This document shows, one piece after another, positions 33,313-44,520 of a stretch of 64,000 nucleotides of DNA. Each line of letters begins with the position of its first letter. Within the stretch, counting starts at the first letter, position 1. This DNA is from Agarophyton chilense (taxonomy: Eukaryota > Rhodophyta > Florideophyceae > Gracilariales > Gracilariaceae): NCBI GenBank assembly GCA_030374765.1, contig JARGXX010000088.1, forward strand, positions 620,001 through 684,000. Direction: 5' to 3'. The position numbers and the translations under genes are program-made. The notes below the pieces were generated by a model, which was given only the letters and a program-made list of their open reading frames with translations, did not search any database and was not told where the DNA came from.

Positions 33313-36300
33313 TTGCCGAACACCCGACCGCTGGCTCAACACCCTTACAGGGCAGGCCCCAAGGCTCGAGAAGAGGAACAGTTCCTAGTGGACAAAATGC
33401 TCCGAGCTGGAGTGATCGAACCGGCTCAGTTGCCGTGGGCATCCCCAGTGGTACTGGCTCCGAAACCCGATGGGTCCTGGCGCTTATGCTTCGACTTCCG
33501 TCGCTTGAATGATGTTACCGTCAAGGACGTGTATCCGATCCCACGAATGGATGAGTACATCGACTCTCTCGGCACTGCTACCGTGTTCACGGCTTTGGCC
33601 AATTTGGGATATTGGCAGGTTCCCGTTAGGGAGGAGGACCAAGATAAGACTGCGTTTGTCTGTCACTCAGGCCTCTACCGTTTCAAACGGATGCCTTTTG
33701 GTCTAACCAATTCTCCCGCTTCCTTTCAGCGTGCTATCGACATTTTGTTGGCTCGCTTTAAGTGGCGTACTTGCCTCGTCTATTTGGACGATATCAGTGT
33801 ATTCTCAGACAATCTGGATGACCATCTCACCCATGTCAGGGACATAATGACTACGCTACGTGATGCTGGAATAACACTCAAACTGAGGAAATGTGAGTTC
33901 TTTACGGGTACTGTGAAGTATCTCGGGCACATTATCCGTCCTGGACGCGTAATGATCGAGGAAGCTCGAGTGAGGTCCATCCGCAAGGCGAAAGAACCCG
34001 CTACCCAGACGGAAATGCGCTCCTTTCTAGGATTGGTCAACGTCTACCGACGGTTTATCCCTAACTTCGCTGACATCGCGGCCCCCTTGACCGCGCTTCT
34101 GCGGAAAGGTCAACCACTTAAACTGGACCCCTTTACGTCCGCCCAGACGGATGCTTTTAACTCCCTTAGGGAGGCTGTCACATCAGCACCGATTCTATCG
34201 TTACCGAAACCCGGACTACCGTTTTCCGTGGACACGGACTCTAGCGACTACCAGGTAGGCTGTGCGCTCTTTCAAACTACTCCCGAAGGAGAACGCAAAC
34301 CCATTGGGTACTGGTCACGCTCGCTCAACGTCCACGAGCGGAACTACTCCGTGTCGGAGAAGGAGTGCCTCGCAGTTGTGTGGGCCCTCTCTACACTCTG
34401 CCCCTACCTCATGGGTGTGCACTTTACCGTTTACACGGATCAGTCGTCCCTACGATGGCTCATGACCATCTCGGAGCCGTCAGGCCGCTTAATGCGTTGG
34501 AGACTCCGCCTCGCGGAATATGACTTTGAAGTGATCTACAAGAAGGGCACTCAGAACGCGCAAGCGGACGGGCTCTCGCGTTTACCCACGAATGGGGAAG
34601 CTCTAACCGTCGATGACGAGGATATACCTTGCTTCGTCGTAGACGATGGAACACCGGGGGACCCGGATTGGTTACACGATAAATGGAACGAAAGCCCGGA
34701 ATCGGATGATGATATTGACACATTGCTCGTCTCGGACGATTCAGAGAAACCCCCGCCGGGTAATTTAGTGCCAATACCCCCGGAGGAGATGGTCAGAGAA
34801 CAGCAGGGTGACCCCTTCTGTACGAAGATTCGCGCCTGGCTTAATGGCGGTGCACAACTCCCTTTCGAGGTGAACGATCTTGGATACTTCGTCAGGACGG
34901 TTCAGTCATCCCCACAAGTCGTGGTACCGCATACTCTACAGTCTAGAGTTTTGCGTCTATCGCACTATGCGAAACTTGGTGGACACGCCGGTGGACGGAA
35001 GCTCTACCTCACTTTGCGAATGAATTTATACTGGCCCGCCATGGCGGTGGATTGCTACGGAACGGTGCGGTTTTGTACCGAATGTGCTAAGAATCGGGTG
35101 AAACTTCGCAAGTACTCAACGAAGTTGAAACTAATCCAGGCACAGGCTCCTCTCGAGTTTGTCGCCATTGACATTTTCGGTAAGCTCCTCACCACACGAC
35201 GTGGACATAAGTTTTTACTCGTTATCACGGATCGTTTCTCAAAACTGGTTCGGACCGTACCTCTACGGAAGATATCCGCTTTCACAGTTGCACAAGCATT
35301 TGTACCCCATTGGGTATTCGTCTACGGCCCGCCGGTTAATCTTCTATCCGATAACGGAAAACAGTTCGCATCGCGATTCTTCGAGGACGTGTGCAGGATT
35401 CTTGACATCAAGAACCTGTTCACAACGACCTATCACCCCCAGTGTAATGGGCAAGTGGAGCGGTTTAACTGAACGCTATTAGCGTCTCTCCGTTCTTACG
35501 GGGCCGACCACCCAAAGACATGGTATTCATTCGATTCGAACTGGTCTTGTCCCGCCCTCCGCCCCCTGTCGCGTTAGAACCCCAGCCCACGCTGGATGCG
35601 TTCCCTTCCGTGAAGGATTATCGCCACAGGTGGAAAGAGTGGCTTACGAAGCTGATCCCGGTCGCCCGAAGCTCGATGGCTCGTGCCCAAGCCGCTTACA
35701 AGCGTGATTTCGACTCTCGCGTACGCGGTAAGGCCCCGCCAATCAAAGCCGGTGACTTCGTCTTCGTCCGTAAGGAGTACTGGAACCCTGAAAAGGAAAA
35801 GAAGCACAAGCTTTCTTCCGTCGCGGACGGTCCTTACCAGGTCATTTCGGTGAAAGACGACAACATCGTGGTGGAAATTGTCGACGCTCATGAGCGGATC
35901 TCCCGCGACCGCGTTGTACTCGCCCCGCCACCGACGTTGGAAGTAACCGAAATGGGTCAACAATCCCTCTCTGAGGATGATGGTGCTCGGCACACAACAG
36001 TGGCTCAGCCCACTGCCGTGGTTTCTAGACCTTCTGCGTTACCACACCCTATCCGGGGACTCTCTGACTTGCCGATCTTATCGGACCAAGGCCAGAATGG
36101 CCTCTCTTCTCTCACGCCACGGCACGGTGTCTACCCCCGCCCGTTGAACGTTTCAACCACTCCCCATGCCGCTCCGTCTCAGGAGGGGGAGGAGGCTCAT
36201 AACTCTCGTCGAGAGACGGAATCGCTTCTTCGCGTCATGACAACCGTGGTGCACGGACTCCTGGACACACCAGCAAGAACAACGGTGATCCGGACGTCCC

Positions 36301-37777
36301 GTCTACCGACGTGCCATCTCCGCATTTGCGCGCTACAGCCGTTGCTGAACCCTCTATGGGAAGCGCCACCGCATCTGCGTCTGATCGCACTCCCCACGGG
36401 GACTCTACTCGACAGGACGCACCACGTACTGGAAACCCTCTCGCCGAAGCGAAACCGAAATCGTCGCAGGATGCTGTTCGCCCTCGCGATACTGGACCGG
36501 CTATGCCGTCGAGCGTTGACCCGCAGCCCGTGGGTCACGGTTCGTCGACACCAGCTACGCTGGAAAACTTAGAGCACGCCCTCCCAGGCCCCTCTAAGCC
36601 GAATCGATCGGAAGTGGTCCCTTGTACTGTACGGCAGGACACACCGGCTAAGCCGGGCAGGCACACCGTAGCAGACGGGAGATTCACACCCAGCACGCTT
36701 GATGCTGGTTTAGAACCCGCGCGCAGTGGCGGACGCACTCCGAGTGTCTCGGTTGACCCCGACAGCGTTGTCGAAGGCGCACCGGTCACCCCGGAGAATG
36801 TGCCCGTCAAGGACGGAAGCACCTCGTCGCCGAGTGAAGTTGAACCCTCGGAAGGGATAATTGAGGACGAACTCGCTCCCTGCAGGGGTTCCTCGCCACG
36901 CACTTCGCCGCCCGTTGGTGAGGAAGGCACGGTTGACCCGGTGCTGCACGCCCGTCGCGGTACTTTGTCGCCCAAGCGAGCAGACATACCGGCAGCGCCG
37001 TTGCACACGCCCTCACGTGAGGAGGCGGAACGCAGCACGGCGCGGAGTACTCCCAGCCATCAGCCGGACGTGTCACGTGACCAGACGACACCCGGCTCGG
37101 GAGATACGCCAATCAACGCCAAAGGCGGCTCACCCGGCAAGGCACGACGCCCCGTGATGAAACCGCCTCCCGCGTCAAGTCCAGCACCGTTGCGACGGAT
37201 TTCACCCCGACGACTCGCGGAACGCGACCGCGAAACCCAGCCTTGGGATGAGTCCGCGTTCCCCCGAAGGGTGGCCTCTGCACGAGAACTCTTGGAAAGC
37301 ATTTCGACCCAAAAACTGGGAGAATTGCCCCACGGGAAGGCCTCCGGCCGAAGCCGTCGAACTGACGCTCTTCGTCATGACGCCTTGGCGGAAGCAACCC
37401 GCCAAGCGGCCAAGGCAACCCGGAACCCGGTTCGTTCCCCTACCCAGGGCATGGAAAGGCAACGCCGACCCATGGACCCCTCGGGGGAAGGGCACAGTAG
37501 CCCACACGCACCTGCGGACGTACACCGGTTTGGTCCGGTGACGCGTACACCGCAAGGGCGGGAAGTCTACGAGAAGGAGTTCGTGGTCGACCACATAGTG
37601 GAGCACTCATACCATCCGGATGGTTGTATTCAATACCTCGTCCGTTGGTACAGTTTAGGGCCCGAATGGGATTCGGATGAGCCGATGGAACATCTCCCAC
37701 GTTCGAAGGTGGTGTCATATCACCGCAGAACGCGGACGGGAATCCCGGCATCGGTTGTTAAAGACCAGGTGGGATAA
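33313..37777 (+). pseudogene. Pol of G3: RT, RNase H, integrase, chromodomain
   Basis: A 719-codon frame (33313-35472) holds RT with an intact active site YLDD near 33785, RNase H (VDTDSSD, SEKECLAVVW, YTDQSS) and the integrase HHCC region and core (VAIDIF, LSDNGKQ, NGQVERFN). The usual Trp of WASPVV is kept. A TGA at 35470-35472, then a small deletion around 35500-35525, damage the end of the core; the integrase C-terminus reads at 35520-36240 and shifts once more. The final frame ends in a well-preserved chromodomain at about 37560-37730 (EFVVDHIVEHSY, IQYLVRWYSLG, EWDSDEPMEHL), which in related elements steers integration to marked chromatin. Confidence 0.9.
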
Positions 37778-37956
37778 CACCCACCTCGGTGGAAGAGAAA
37801 AGACAAGTAAGTTTGCTTGAGAACAGGCTAGTGAGGGAAGATTTTGGGTTACACAAGTCACTTGGTTTTTATTCGAAGCTATCGATGGAATACCGAGCAC
37901 TCGGGATACTACTCTAAGTCACAAGGGAAAACTCCCCATCGGGATCGCGTGCCCCG

Positions 37957-39660
37957 TCACGGGTTCGGCTCACCGCCCCCGGGTTGGTTACCTCCCTGGA
38001 GGCGGGTGATCAAGGCCTCGCGCATCGCGGCAACATCGCCACTCGCTGCGTTGGTCCCCAGCCCCACCTGTCGCAGGAACTGGGAGATCACGGCCGCTTG
38101 ACCTGCCGGAGCGGAGCTCGCATCGCCTGGGGCGGACACCCCACCACTTGGGAGATTCACCGGTGGAACCGGAGGTGGTCCAGCTACCGCGTACTCCGAC
38201 CCAGCCCCCGCGGGGTTATCCAAATCCACGTAAGGCGTGGCTGGCGTCCCCGCGTTATAAAGACCTTCCGCTTCGGATCCCTCGACCTCCGCCTCGGCGT
38301 ACGCTTCCCCGTCGTCGGGTTCGTTGTCCACCATTGGATCGTCGCCGTCGTAGACGTGCTAATATCCATCCGCGTCCACGAAACCGATCGGATGCCCCTC
38401 GGGGATATGGCGTGGTGCAAACCGGAGTTCGTTCGCTTCCTCGGCGGAGATTTCGTGCCCTTCCCAAGGGTCAAAGTATACGAAATCACCTCCCAAGGGA
38501 GTACGCCTTCCTGGTGACAGGTCCTGACCCCGGCTACCCACGGTGCGCCCGCTTTGTTCAATCGGAACGGTGGTCCAGTCCAACTGGTCGATGTAATCGA
38601 GAAGACCCGCCACTTCTTCAGCGTTGGTTACTCCACCAAGTGGGATGCTCAGGTCCAGGTTGCGAATCGCGGACCTCAACCGGAACGGGAGGAACCACAG
38701 TCTGTACTGGTCATACACCTCCCAGAGGATTAACACCGCCGCGCAGACTGCCCATTCGGTAATCACCACGGACCACAGTCCGGACTCGGGATCCTCGATG
38801 AGGTACGAACCGTAATACGTGATGACTGGTGGCAGCTCGATGTAACAGCCCCGGCAGGCCTCGAGGTTCGACCACCACGGTGGAATGAGGACATAGCGAC
38901 CCCGTCGGTCGGCCACGCGAAGGCGTTCGATCTCCACGTTCTGATACGGGACCAAATACCCGAATCGGGATCGTGCTCGACGCTCGAAGCGGATCAGGGC
39001 GAGGAAGTTTGCCCGCGCAAGTCGACGCATGTAGCGGAATTCTGCCCGGATAATCGGTCGCGTCCAGCACATGGCCTCTTGCCGTGCTATCGGGATGCCC
39101 CTCCACGAGAGTGTTTCCAAACCTGCCAGGCGGTCGACGTAACCAATCTCATCTTTAGTACGGTAAAGCCGAATGTCGGTGCCGAGACCATCGGGGATGG
39201 GATATTCGAAAGGAGCCCGGCGAAGCCGTTGATGGCCAAGAAGGACAAAGGCCGCATGAGCGGAAGCCGAGGTTTCACTACCCCGGCGCGCCACAGCGTG
39301 GACCGGAACCGCTACGCGGCGTCGCCAATCCAACGAAGTTGTCGCCACGGCCGGAATATCGCCCGGAAGCATCCCGTTTCCATCGGTGTACATCGCTATG
39401 AGCGCTTCGTTTAACACCGCAATCGGGTGGAACCACGGCGAAAGCCGGAGAACGGACGCATGATGCCCAGGATGGCGCCCGACAAGCATGTCGTATGGCG
39501 GCCACCCTCTCGGGGGGAACATTCCGTACGGAGCAGGAGCCGCGTTCGCGATAGGAATCTGCGGCACAGCCGATGACGCGCTTTGCGGAAGCGGAGCGGA
39601 CCGGAAGCCGGAGAAGTACCCCGCAGGGAGACGGTTGGGTTGATTGTTTTGGTTGCTCAT
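37957..39660 (-). pseudogene. Antisense ORF of G3 (one in-frame TAG)
   Basis: A minus-strand frame reads from an ATG at 39660 (MSNQNNQPNRLP; open upstream to at least 39894, near the LTR) to a TGA at 37957, 567 codons, with a single TAG at 38359-38361. The product is Pro-rich at the start, then rich in Arg, Trp and Tyr, with one hydrophobic stretch (VVITEWAVCAAVLILW) and an acidic, Pro/Gly-rich C-terminus. I recognise no domain. It aligns from end to end with the antisense fragments of G1. An antisense promoter in the 3' LTR would be needed to express it. It differs from the sense gag-pol in strand and is not a shadow: no sense frame is open across it. Confidence 0.75.
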
Positions 39661-39917
39661 CGGTGAGCGAAGAGGCCGGATGACCGGAAGAGGAGGCCGG
39701 CGAAGCGAAAGACGATGCCGAGGAATCGGAGGACTGGCACGCAAGGATGCGGATTCGGTTGAGATGGAACGTTGAGAACGGTTGTTGCCAGGAGACTGGA
39801 GTTTTGCCGCACTGCGTTTGTTGACATCGGATGAAGTGGATCGCAACGAGCAGTTTGCACTCTTATGCATTCGTCTCGGCGCGTCGCCCACCATCGCGAA
39901 GGTCGTACTCGCGCCTC

Positions 39918-39929
39918 AGGAGGGGGATA
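39918..39929 (+). other. Polypurine tract of G3
   Basis: AGGAGGGGGATA directly before the 3' LTR. Confidence 0.8.
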
Positions 39930-40723
39930 TGAAGTGCAACCCTTGTGAGGGCCGTTTTCCAGGACTTGGTTGTTTTTCCGCCTCGGGCGATACTTGTGAG
40001 ATCTATGAGTAATTCCGCTACTAGCGGGCTGGCATAGCCAGGTGTATACGCGTTGTACGCGAAGTGCACCGGCGGCCGTGCGCCATGGCCCCGATTCGGG
40101 TGTGACCTACCCACGTGTACCACGGGTGGCCCAGGACAGGTTGGCACAGCATAGCTGGATATTTCTCTATTTATTTAGCTTTATTACACTAGGTTAGGGA
40201 GCTCTTTACAGTATTCTACACTATATAGTGCCAGGGCGATCTCGCCCTGACACTCAGTAAACCTCCCCAACCAGGGTTCTTGGCTCTAAGTCTTTTTCCG
40301 CTTTCGCAAGTCTTCCACACTCTACGGAGGTGAGGCCGCGTTACTAACGGTAGACTTATCCACCCTGCCTCAACAGGAGACTCACCGCTGTTAGCGTGTA
40401 TATCTTTCATACCACTGCCGTGTTCTCGCCCCAGTATTGGGTTTGCTACATATTTCTTTTGGCTCTCGTGGCCCATGCCCCCGATCGCCCCCACTGGGTG
40501 GTCCCCCCTTTATCACTTGCCCACTCCCGTGGAATACGGCTCATACCTGGTCTGCTCCCTTCTAGCATCCCGCACTCTCCCCGCTTGGCGTGCCGGTGAA
40601 CCTCGGCCTTACACCCCGACTTAGTCGTGTTCACTCCGGAGAGGCTCCGTCGCCGTGCTACCCTCCTTGGAGGAATACTCGGACATCTTCATGTGTTTCC
40701 GCCGCCCTTGGCGTTGCACTACA
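39930..40723 (+). repeat. G3 3' LTR
   Basis: 794 bp, same length as the 5' LTR with nine mismatches and no indel by my reading. Followed by ATGAT. Confidence 0.95.
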
Positions 40724-41392
40724 ATGATGCTCATGTTGTCTCCTTTACTTGGAGTCGGCGCTCACTTCTGGTACACTATATACTGTGTACCAGGGTGAGT
40801 GCCCAAATAAATATATAAATAATACCCAGTGGTCAGCCACTTAGCCAAACCACTGTATGGGTATAGTCCCTAATGGACGTCTAGCTACAAAAGGTAGTAA
40901 AACCAGCCACGTGGATCGCCACTACATGCGCCGTTGCAAGCCACTTCACTCTTGATACCACGTGTCCCACTAAGACATTCTGCCTCTAGGCATCCTATGC
41001 AGGATGCCGTTTCATATCACAATGTTGATGATATCACTCACTTATGAGTTCCAACCGCGACTTCGCGAAAAACCAACCTATCGGATTCCCCGATATAATA
41101 GAATACTACATCCACCTCATACGAGTGTTTCCTCGCTCCTTTTCCGACAATCGCCGTGGTACCGCTCCGCCTAGGATTGGTCACACCCCGGACTGTGCCG
41201 TGCTCACCTAAACACTCTAGGTATATCCCGCCGGATTGGCCTCGGTCTTACACTGGACTTCGTCGTGCCTTTCCAGAGTGGCTCTGTTTCTGTGCTCCGC
41301 TGGGACGCTTCTCCTCCGCCTGAGGCGTGCCTCTCAAGAGAGGAAGATCCCGAACATCTTCGTGGTGTCTCCGCTCCAAGCGTTGTCCTACA

Positions 41393-41615
41393 CATCGCCG
41401 TCATGACAGTCCCTACCTGAATGTTTGTCGCTCAATTTGTGCGCCGACGTCGTCGCGCGCCCTCCCCAACCGATACTGGCCCCGAGTTCTGAACCTCAAG
41501 GGATCGCGCGCCGCGCGCAGACACCACTCCGATGCCCGCGCCGCTGTCGCTCGCTACACCTCTATGGGTTGATGGAAGGAGACACGGGGCGTGCCTCACG
41601 GGTAGGAAGGGGGTC
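41393..41615. other. G2 sequence between the nested insertion and its 3' LTR
   Basis: GC-rich, non-coding by eye. It ends in a polypurine tract, AGGAAGGGGGTC (41604-41615), like those of G1 and G3. Confidence 0.6.
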
Positions 41616-42249
41616 TGTCGTATAGTGGCAGAAGGTCTGACCTTTGAGGTTGTCAATATACTACACTGACCCTGTAGGTGATGGATGCGAGGGATCATCG
41701 GCCATGCAGCTCCGGGCGAGCTACCATCTAGGTGTTGTCAGCCACGTGTAGTGTTGACATGTACCTTCTCGTTGATTAATTGTTAGTACCTGTAATTGTA
41801 GTTATATCTATTTTAGTACAGTAGTGGAGTGGCCACCTGGCACTGTAGCCAGTGCTGGCCAGGTCTCTGACACTAGGTCAGAGACCGTGCCTTGCTGGCA
41901 CCTCCCGGGTGATCTGGAGAGTGCAGTCCACTGCATATAGGGAACTGAACCTCCCGCATCCTTATCTAAAAAAGACAGGCACCACTTGGGTCACGACTAT
42001 ACCTTTTGGTTCATTGTTTCTCAACTACCACACAGGCTTTCCTGCGCGTCGACGCCTACCATCGTTCACCTACACGGTATAGGCTAGTTGCCCCGCCGTT
42101 TTCCCCTGCGGGTTTTCACGATGGCCTGTTACCATCCAGGTTTACTATGTATATCTTCTAAGGTTGACCGTCAACACGCTCCCTACGATTGAGCGTCACT
42201 ATGCTCCTGAGACAAGACAGTAGCATACTCCAGATGTGATTGTACGAAA
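41616..42249 (+). repeat. G2 3' LTR
   Basis: 634 bp, TGTCGTATAG..TACGAAA, collinear with the 5' LTR. It carries the empty CACTG site of LTR-G copy 1. Confidence 0.85.
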
Positions 42250-42254
42250 AAGAA

Positions 42255-42621
42255 GAAAATGCACCGGTATAGGTAAGGTGAATAGCCGCCAATCCCCAAA
42301 ATCGAGTAACGAAGGAAGCGAGGTCTTCTTGCTTATTGCGATGACACCCGTTCACCTCTTGGAATGAGAACATGAGGCGGTTGATGACTGCAATTGGCGG
42401 ATCGATATCCACGAGATTAATAATTTCCAAGACAGCTTTCAGCTGATCGTCTTGCTCGAATCTGATCTCTCCACGAGTCTGTGCCTCATCGACGATAAAT
42501 TGCTGAGGAGTAGCAAGCCGCGGTCGTAAAGTTGGCGTCCAAGTATAGCAAACACTGTGTTGTAAGCCTTATCCGTCCCGTTTTCGGCAGCGATGTAGAC
42601 CAGGTCTGCCCAATTCGGCAA
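42255..42621 (-). pseudogene. Ty1/copia-type gag remnant, 5' part
   Basis: On the minus strand a frame reads FIVDEAQTRGEIRFEQDDQ, AVLEIINLVDIDPP, EDLASFVTRFWGLAAIHL and ends at GAFSS where G2 is inserted. The style (short hydrophobic helices, then R-F-W-x-L-A) is that of copia gag. It continues in frame at 18671 with SHTGEVLAITM. Family assignment rests on pattern only. Confidence 0.5.
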
Positions 42622-43029
42622 AAGTTTACGCTACTGAAATACAGATGTAGAGGCCGAAAATATGGGTGGTTGTAATGGAGACATATTGGAATTAAGAGCA
42701 GAATTTGGGACCATAACTCTCGTACGCGGTTTGATCAGAAGGTGGAGCAGAGCGCGTGGCACTGTCGCGTAGAAGATTTTGCTCTCTCCTGGAAACACAA
42801 AAGGGACAAAAGTCTCCTCTGGTTTGTCCAGTGAAAAAAGGACCGACCAGCTCTACGTTTATTCAGTAGTCCCCGGTCGCTCCGAGCCGAGGTGCTGACG
42901 AGCGGCGCAAGCGACGCGAGCAGCGCCAGTGTCGCGTAAACCCGGGGATGTACAGCTGCGTCTTCGACTGAGGCAATACAGACTAACGTGATCATGTCAA
43001 TACATGATCACGTAAACAATACAAATATA
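42622..43029. other. No gene seen; possible remains of the copia 5' end
   Basis: No frame or family recognised. The only structure is the hairpin at 42986-43013. Confidence 0.3.
42986..43013. repeat. Perfect 12-bp hairpin
   Basis: ACGTGATCATGT and ACATGATCACGT are separated by CAAT. It sits where transposon sequence gives way to host genes. It may be a terminal structure of a mobile element. Confidence 0.6.
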
Positions 43030-43222
43030 AATTCAAATACAAATGCACTTGTAATACAAATGCAATCTTACGGGAGACAATGTCACTGAGACAGACTGGA
43101 GTGAAAATGGGTGATTTGTACAGGTTGTGAACTTTTGTGGTGTCGGAGGTTGACGGCAGAGAAGAACATGTACAATGTCGGCGCAAAACTTTAGGAATAT
43201 TGACAAAGTTTTCAAAATCTAA
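43030..43222 (-). repeat. Third piggyBac-type 5' end, fragment
   Basis: Blocks TACAGGTT, GGTTGACGGCAGAGAA and ATTGACAAAGTTTTCAAAA match the leader of piggyBac copy 1 (3170-3300) in order and orientation. No transposase follows. It may be a short non-autonomous relative or a leftover end. Confidence 0.5.
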
Positions 43223-43251
43223 CAGAGTCGAATTGAGGCAGCGGATGCTCG

Positions 43252-44508
43252 ATGTGCGTGCTGACGCCAAGCGCAGCCATGCAGGCGCCGCCGTCGAGCT
43301 CGGGCGCAGGCATGGAGGCGACGCCGCTCTCGGGCGCCGTCGCGGAGGCGCCGTCGCGCTCGGGCGCACACACGGAGGCGCCGCCGCTCTCGGGCGCACA
43401 CACGGAGGTGCCGTCGCTCTCGGACGCAGCAGTGGAGGCGCCGTCGCTCACGGCGGCGCAGCTGCGCGCGCCCGGCGGGACGCAGCACGCCACAACGCAA
43501 GCAGCCATTGCGCGCGCGTTCGCGCCAGGCGGCGCTGGCGTACTGCTCGTGACGGAACCGTCGCCGACCTACGCGGCCAGCCGCGCGGCGCTGCTGACGG
43601 GCACTCGCGCGCTGGGCGCGCTACCGGAGCGCGACCTACGCGCGCTGCGGCGCCATCACCTGCCGCACTCGCACCTTGGCTGGAGTCGCGGCGCAGAGCG
43701 CTTCGACGCGCGCGGTGCCGCCGACTCGCTCAAGGGAAGCTTCTACGCGAGCGCGCTGCGCGACGCTACCAACGCGTGGCCCGCGACGCCGGCGTGCGCC
43801 GGGCTGCGCGTTGCGTTTGACGCCGTTGCCACGCGGCTTGCTGACGTCGCCTTGTTGGTTGCGGCCGCGTGCGACGCGTATGTTGCGCGGCGTGTGCCGC
43901 GCGATGATGCCGTCGCGCTGCACGCGCTGCTGCGCGGCGCGCGCGACCGGTGTGGACGCTTGCTGCACTACTACGCGCCGACGACGGAGACGGCGGCGCA
44001 GCGCACGCTGTGGTGCGGTTTTCATAACGACCACGGCTTGCTGACGGCGCTGACGGCCGGCGCGCTGTACGCGACGCGCGGCAGCAACGACGACGACGAC
44101 GACGACGACGATGCGTGGACGGCCGCGCTACGCGCGGACGACCGGTCGCTGCACGTGGTGCGCGACAAGCACGGCGACGCGCAGGCGGTGACGGTGCCCG
44201 CGCGCGCAATGGCGTTCCAGCTCGGCGACATGGCGCAGTTGCTATCGGGCGGCGTGCTGCGCGCCACAGCGCACGGCGTGTTCGCGCCGCCGCGCGCCTC
44301 GTCCCTCGCGCTGGCGCGCGTCAGCTTCGCGCTATTCATGCAGCCCGACGACCACGTGCCGTTGCGCATTCCCGTCGCACCGTCGCACGACGCGTTGTGG
44401 TCGCCCGATTGCGTGCCGTCGCTGCGCGCGCGCTTCCGCACACACGATACCGTCGCAACGTTTGCGCAGCGTAGCGTGCGCGCGTACGCGACGCCGCGGC
44501 AGCTGTGA
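43252..44508 (+). CDS. 2-oxoglutarate/Fe(II) oxygenase-like protein
   Basis: A 418-residue, very GC-rich frame. The C-terminal half has the layout of isopenicillin N synthase-like dioxygenases: HND at 258-260 followed by HGLLTALTAG (first iron-binding His and Asp), LLSGGVLRATAH with the distal His at 341, and RVS at 356-358 in the place of the R-x-S that holds 2-oxoglutarate. The substrate is unknown. The N-terminus has five 10-residue repeats (17-66), so the true start could be a later ATG such as codon 10 or 21. An Asp run follows the HxD region (near residue 284). It converges on uL6m, the stops being 12 bp apart. Confidence 0.65.
   Translation: MCVLTPSAAMQAPPSSSGAGMEATPLSGAVAEAPSRSGAHTEAPPLSGAHTEVPSLSDAAVEAPSLTAAQLRAPGGTQHATTQAAIARAFAPGGAGVLLVTEPSPTYAASRAALLTGTRALGALPERDLRALRRHHLPHSHLGWSRGAERFDARGAADSLKGSFYASALRDATNAWPATPACAGLRVAFDAVATRLADVALLVAAACDAYVARRVPRDDAVALHALLRGARDRCGRLLHYYAPTTETAAQRTLWCGFHNDHGLLTALTAGALYATRGSNDDDDDDDDAWTAALRADDRSLHVVRDKHGDAQAVTVPARAMAFQLGDMAQLLSGGVLRATAHGVFAPPRASSLALARVSFALFMQPDDHVPLRIPVAPSHDALWSPDCVPSLRARFRTHDTVATFAQRSVRAYATPRQL
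43300..43449 (+). repeat. Five 30-bp tandem repeats in the oxygenase N-terminus
   Basis: They encode SGAGMEATPL, SGAVAEAPSR, SGAHTEAPPL, SGAHTEVPSL and SDAAVEAPSL. An in-frame coding minisatellite, likely disordered in the protein. Confidence 0.9.
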
Positions 44509-44520
44509 ACAAGATGTGAT

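Larger units (their letters stand above)
29001..40723 (+). mobile_element. Full-length gypsy element G3 (11.7 kb)
   Basis: Two 794-bp LTRs with ends TGAAGTGCAAC..GTTGCACTACA, flanked by ATGAT (28996-29000, 40724-40728). LTR-G copy 1 shows the pre-insertion site GTCATGATGC. The order is LTR, PBS, gag, protease, RT-RNase H-integrase-chromodomain, antisense ORF, polypurine tract, LTR. I count nine mismatches between the LTRs (about 1.1 percent), so it is the youngest element here and sits innermost in the nest. It nevertheless has several frameshifts and stops. Confidence 0.93.
28717..41110. mobile_element. LTR-G copy 2, split by G3
   Basis: Pieces 28717-29000 and 40729-41110 are collinear with LTR-G copy 1. 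Flanks are TCCAC on both sides (28712-28716, 41111-41115), and LTR-F copy 1 carries the unoccupied TCCAC site. About 666 bp without G3. Confidence 0.88.
28107..41392. mobile_element. LTR-F copy 2, inverted, split by LTR-G and G3
   Basis: Its two pieces, 28107-28716 and 41116-41392, are the reverse complement of LTR-F copy 1 (TGAAGGACAA..TTGTCCTACA). The right piece is 277 bp, exactly the matching part of copy 1. The left is about 64 bp longer because of an extra block near 28550-28620. Its own target duplication is weak (AGTCG versus CATCG). Confidence 0.8.
18672..42249 (+). mobile_element. Gypsy element G2 with everything nested in it
   Basis: LTRs at 18672-20006 and 41616-42249 share perfect inverted ends, TGTCGTA..TACGACA (3' copy TACGAAA), with a PBS after the first and a polypurine tract before the second. 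Flanking duplications are ACGAA (18667-18671) and AAGAA (42250-42254), four of five identical. Gag, protease, RT, RNase H and integrase read in plus order at 20154-27270. Four insertions lie inside it: LTR-G copy 1, LTR-F copy 1, LTR-F copy 2 and, inside the last, LTR-G copy 2 plus G3. Removing G2 rejoins the copia gag frame on the minus strand. Confidence 0.85.
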
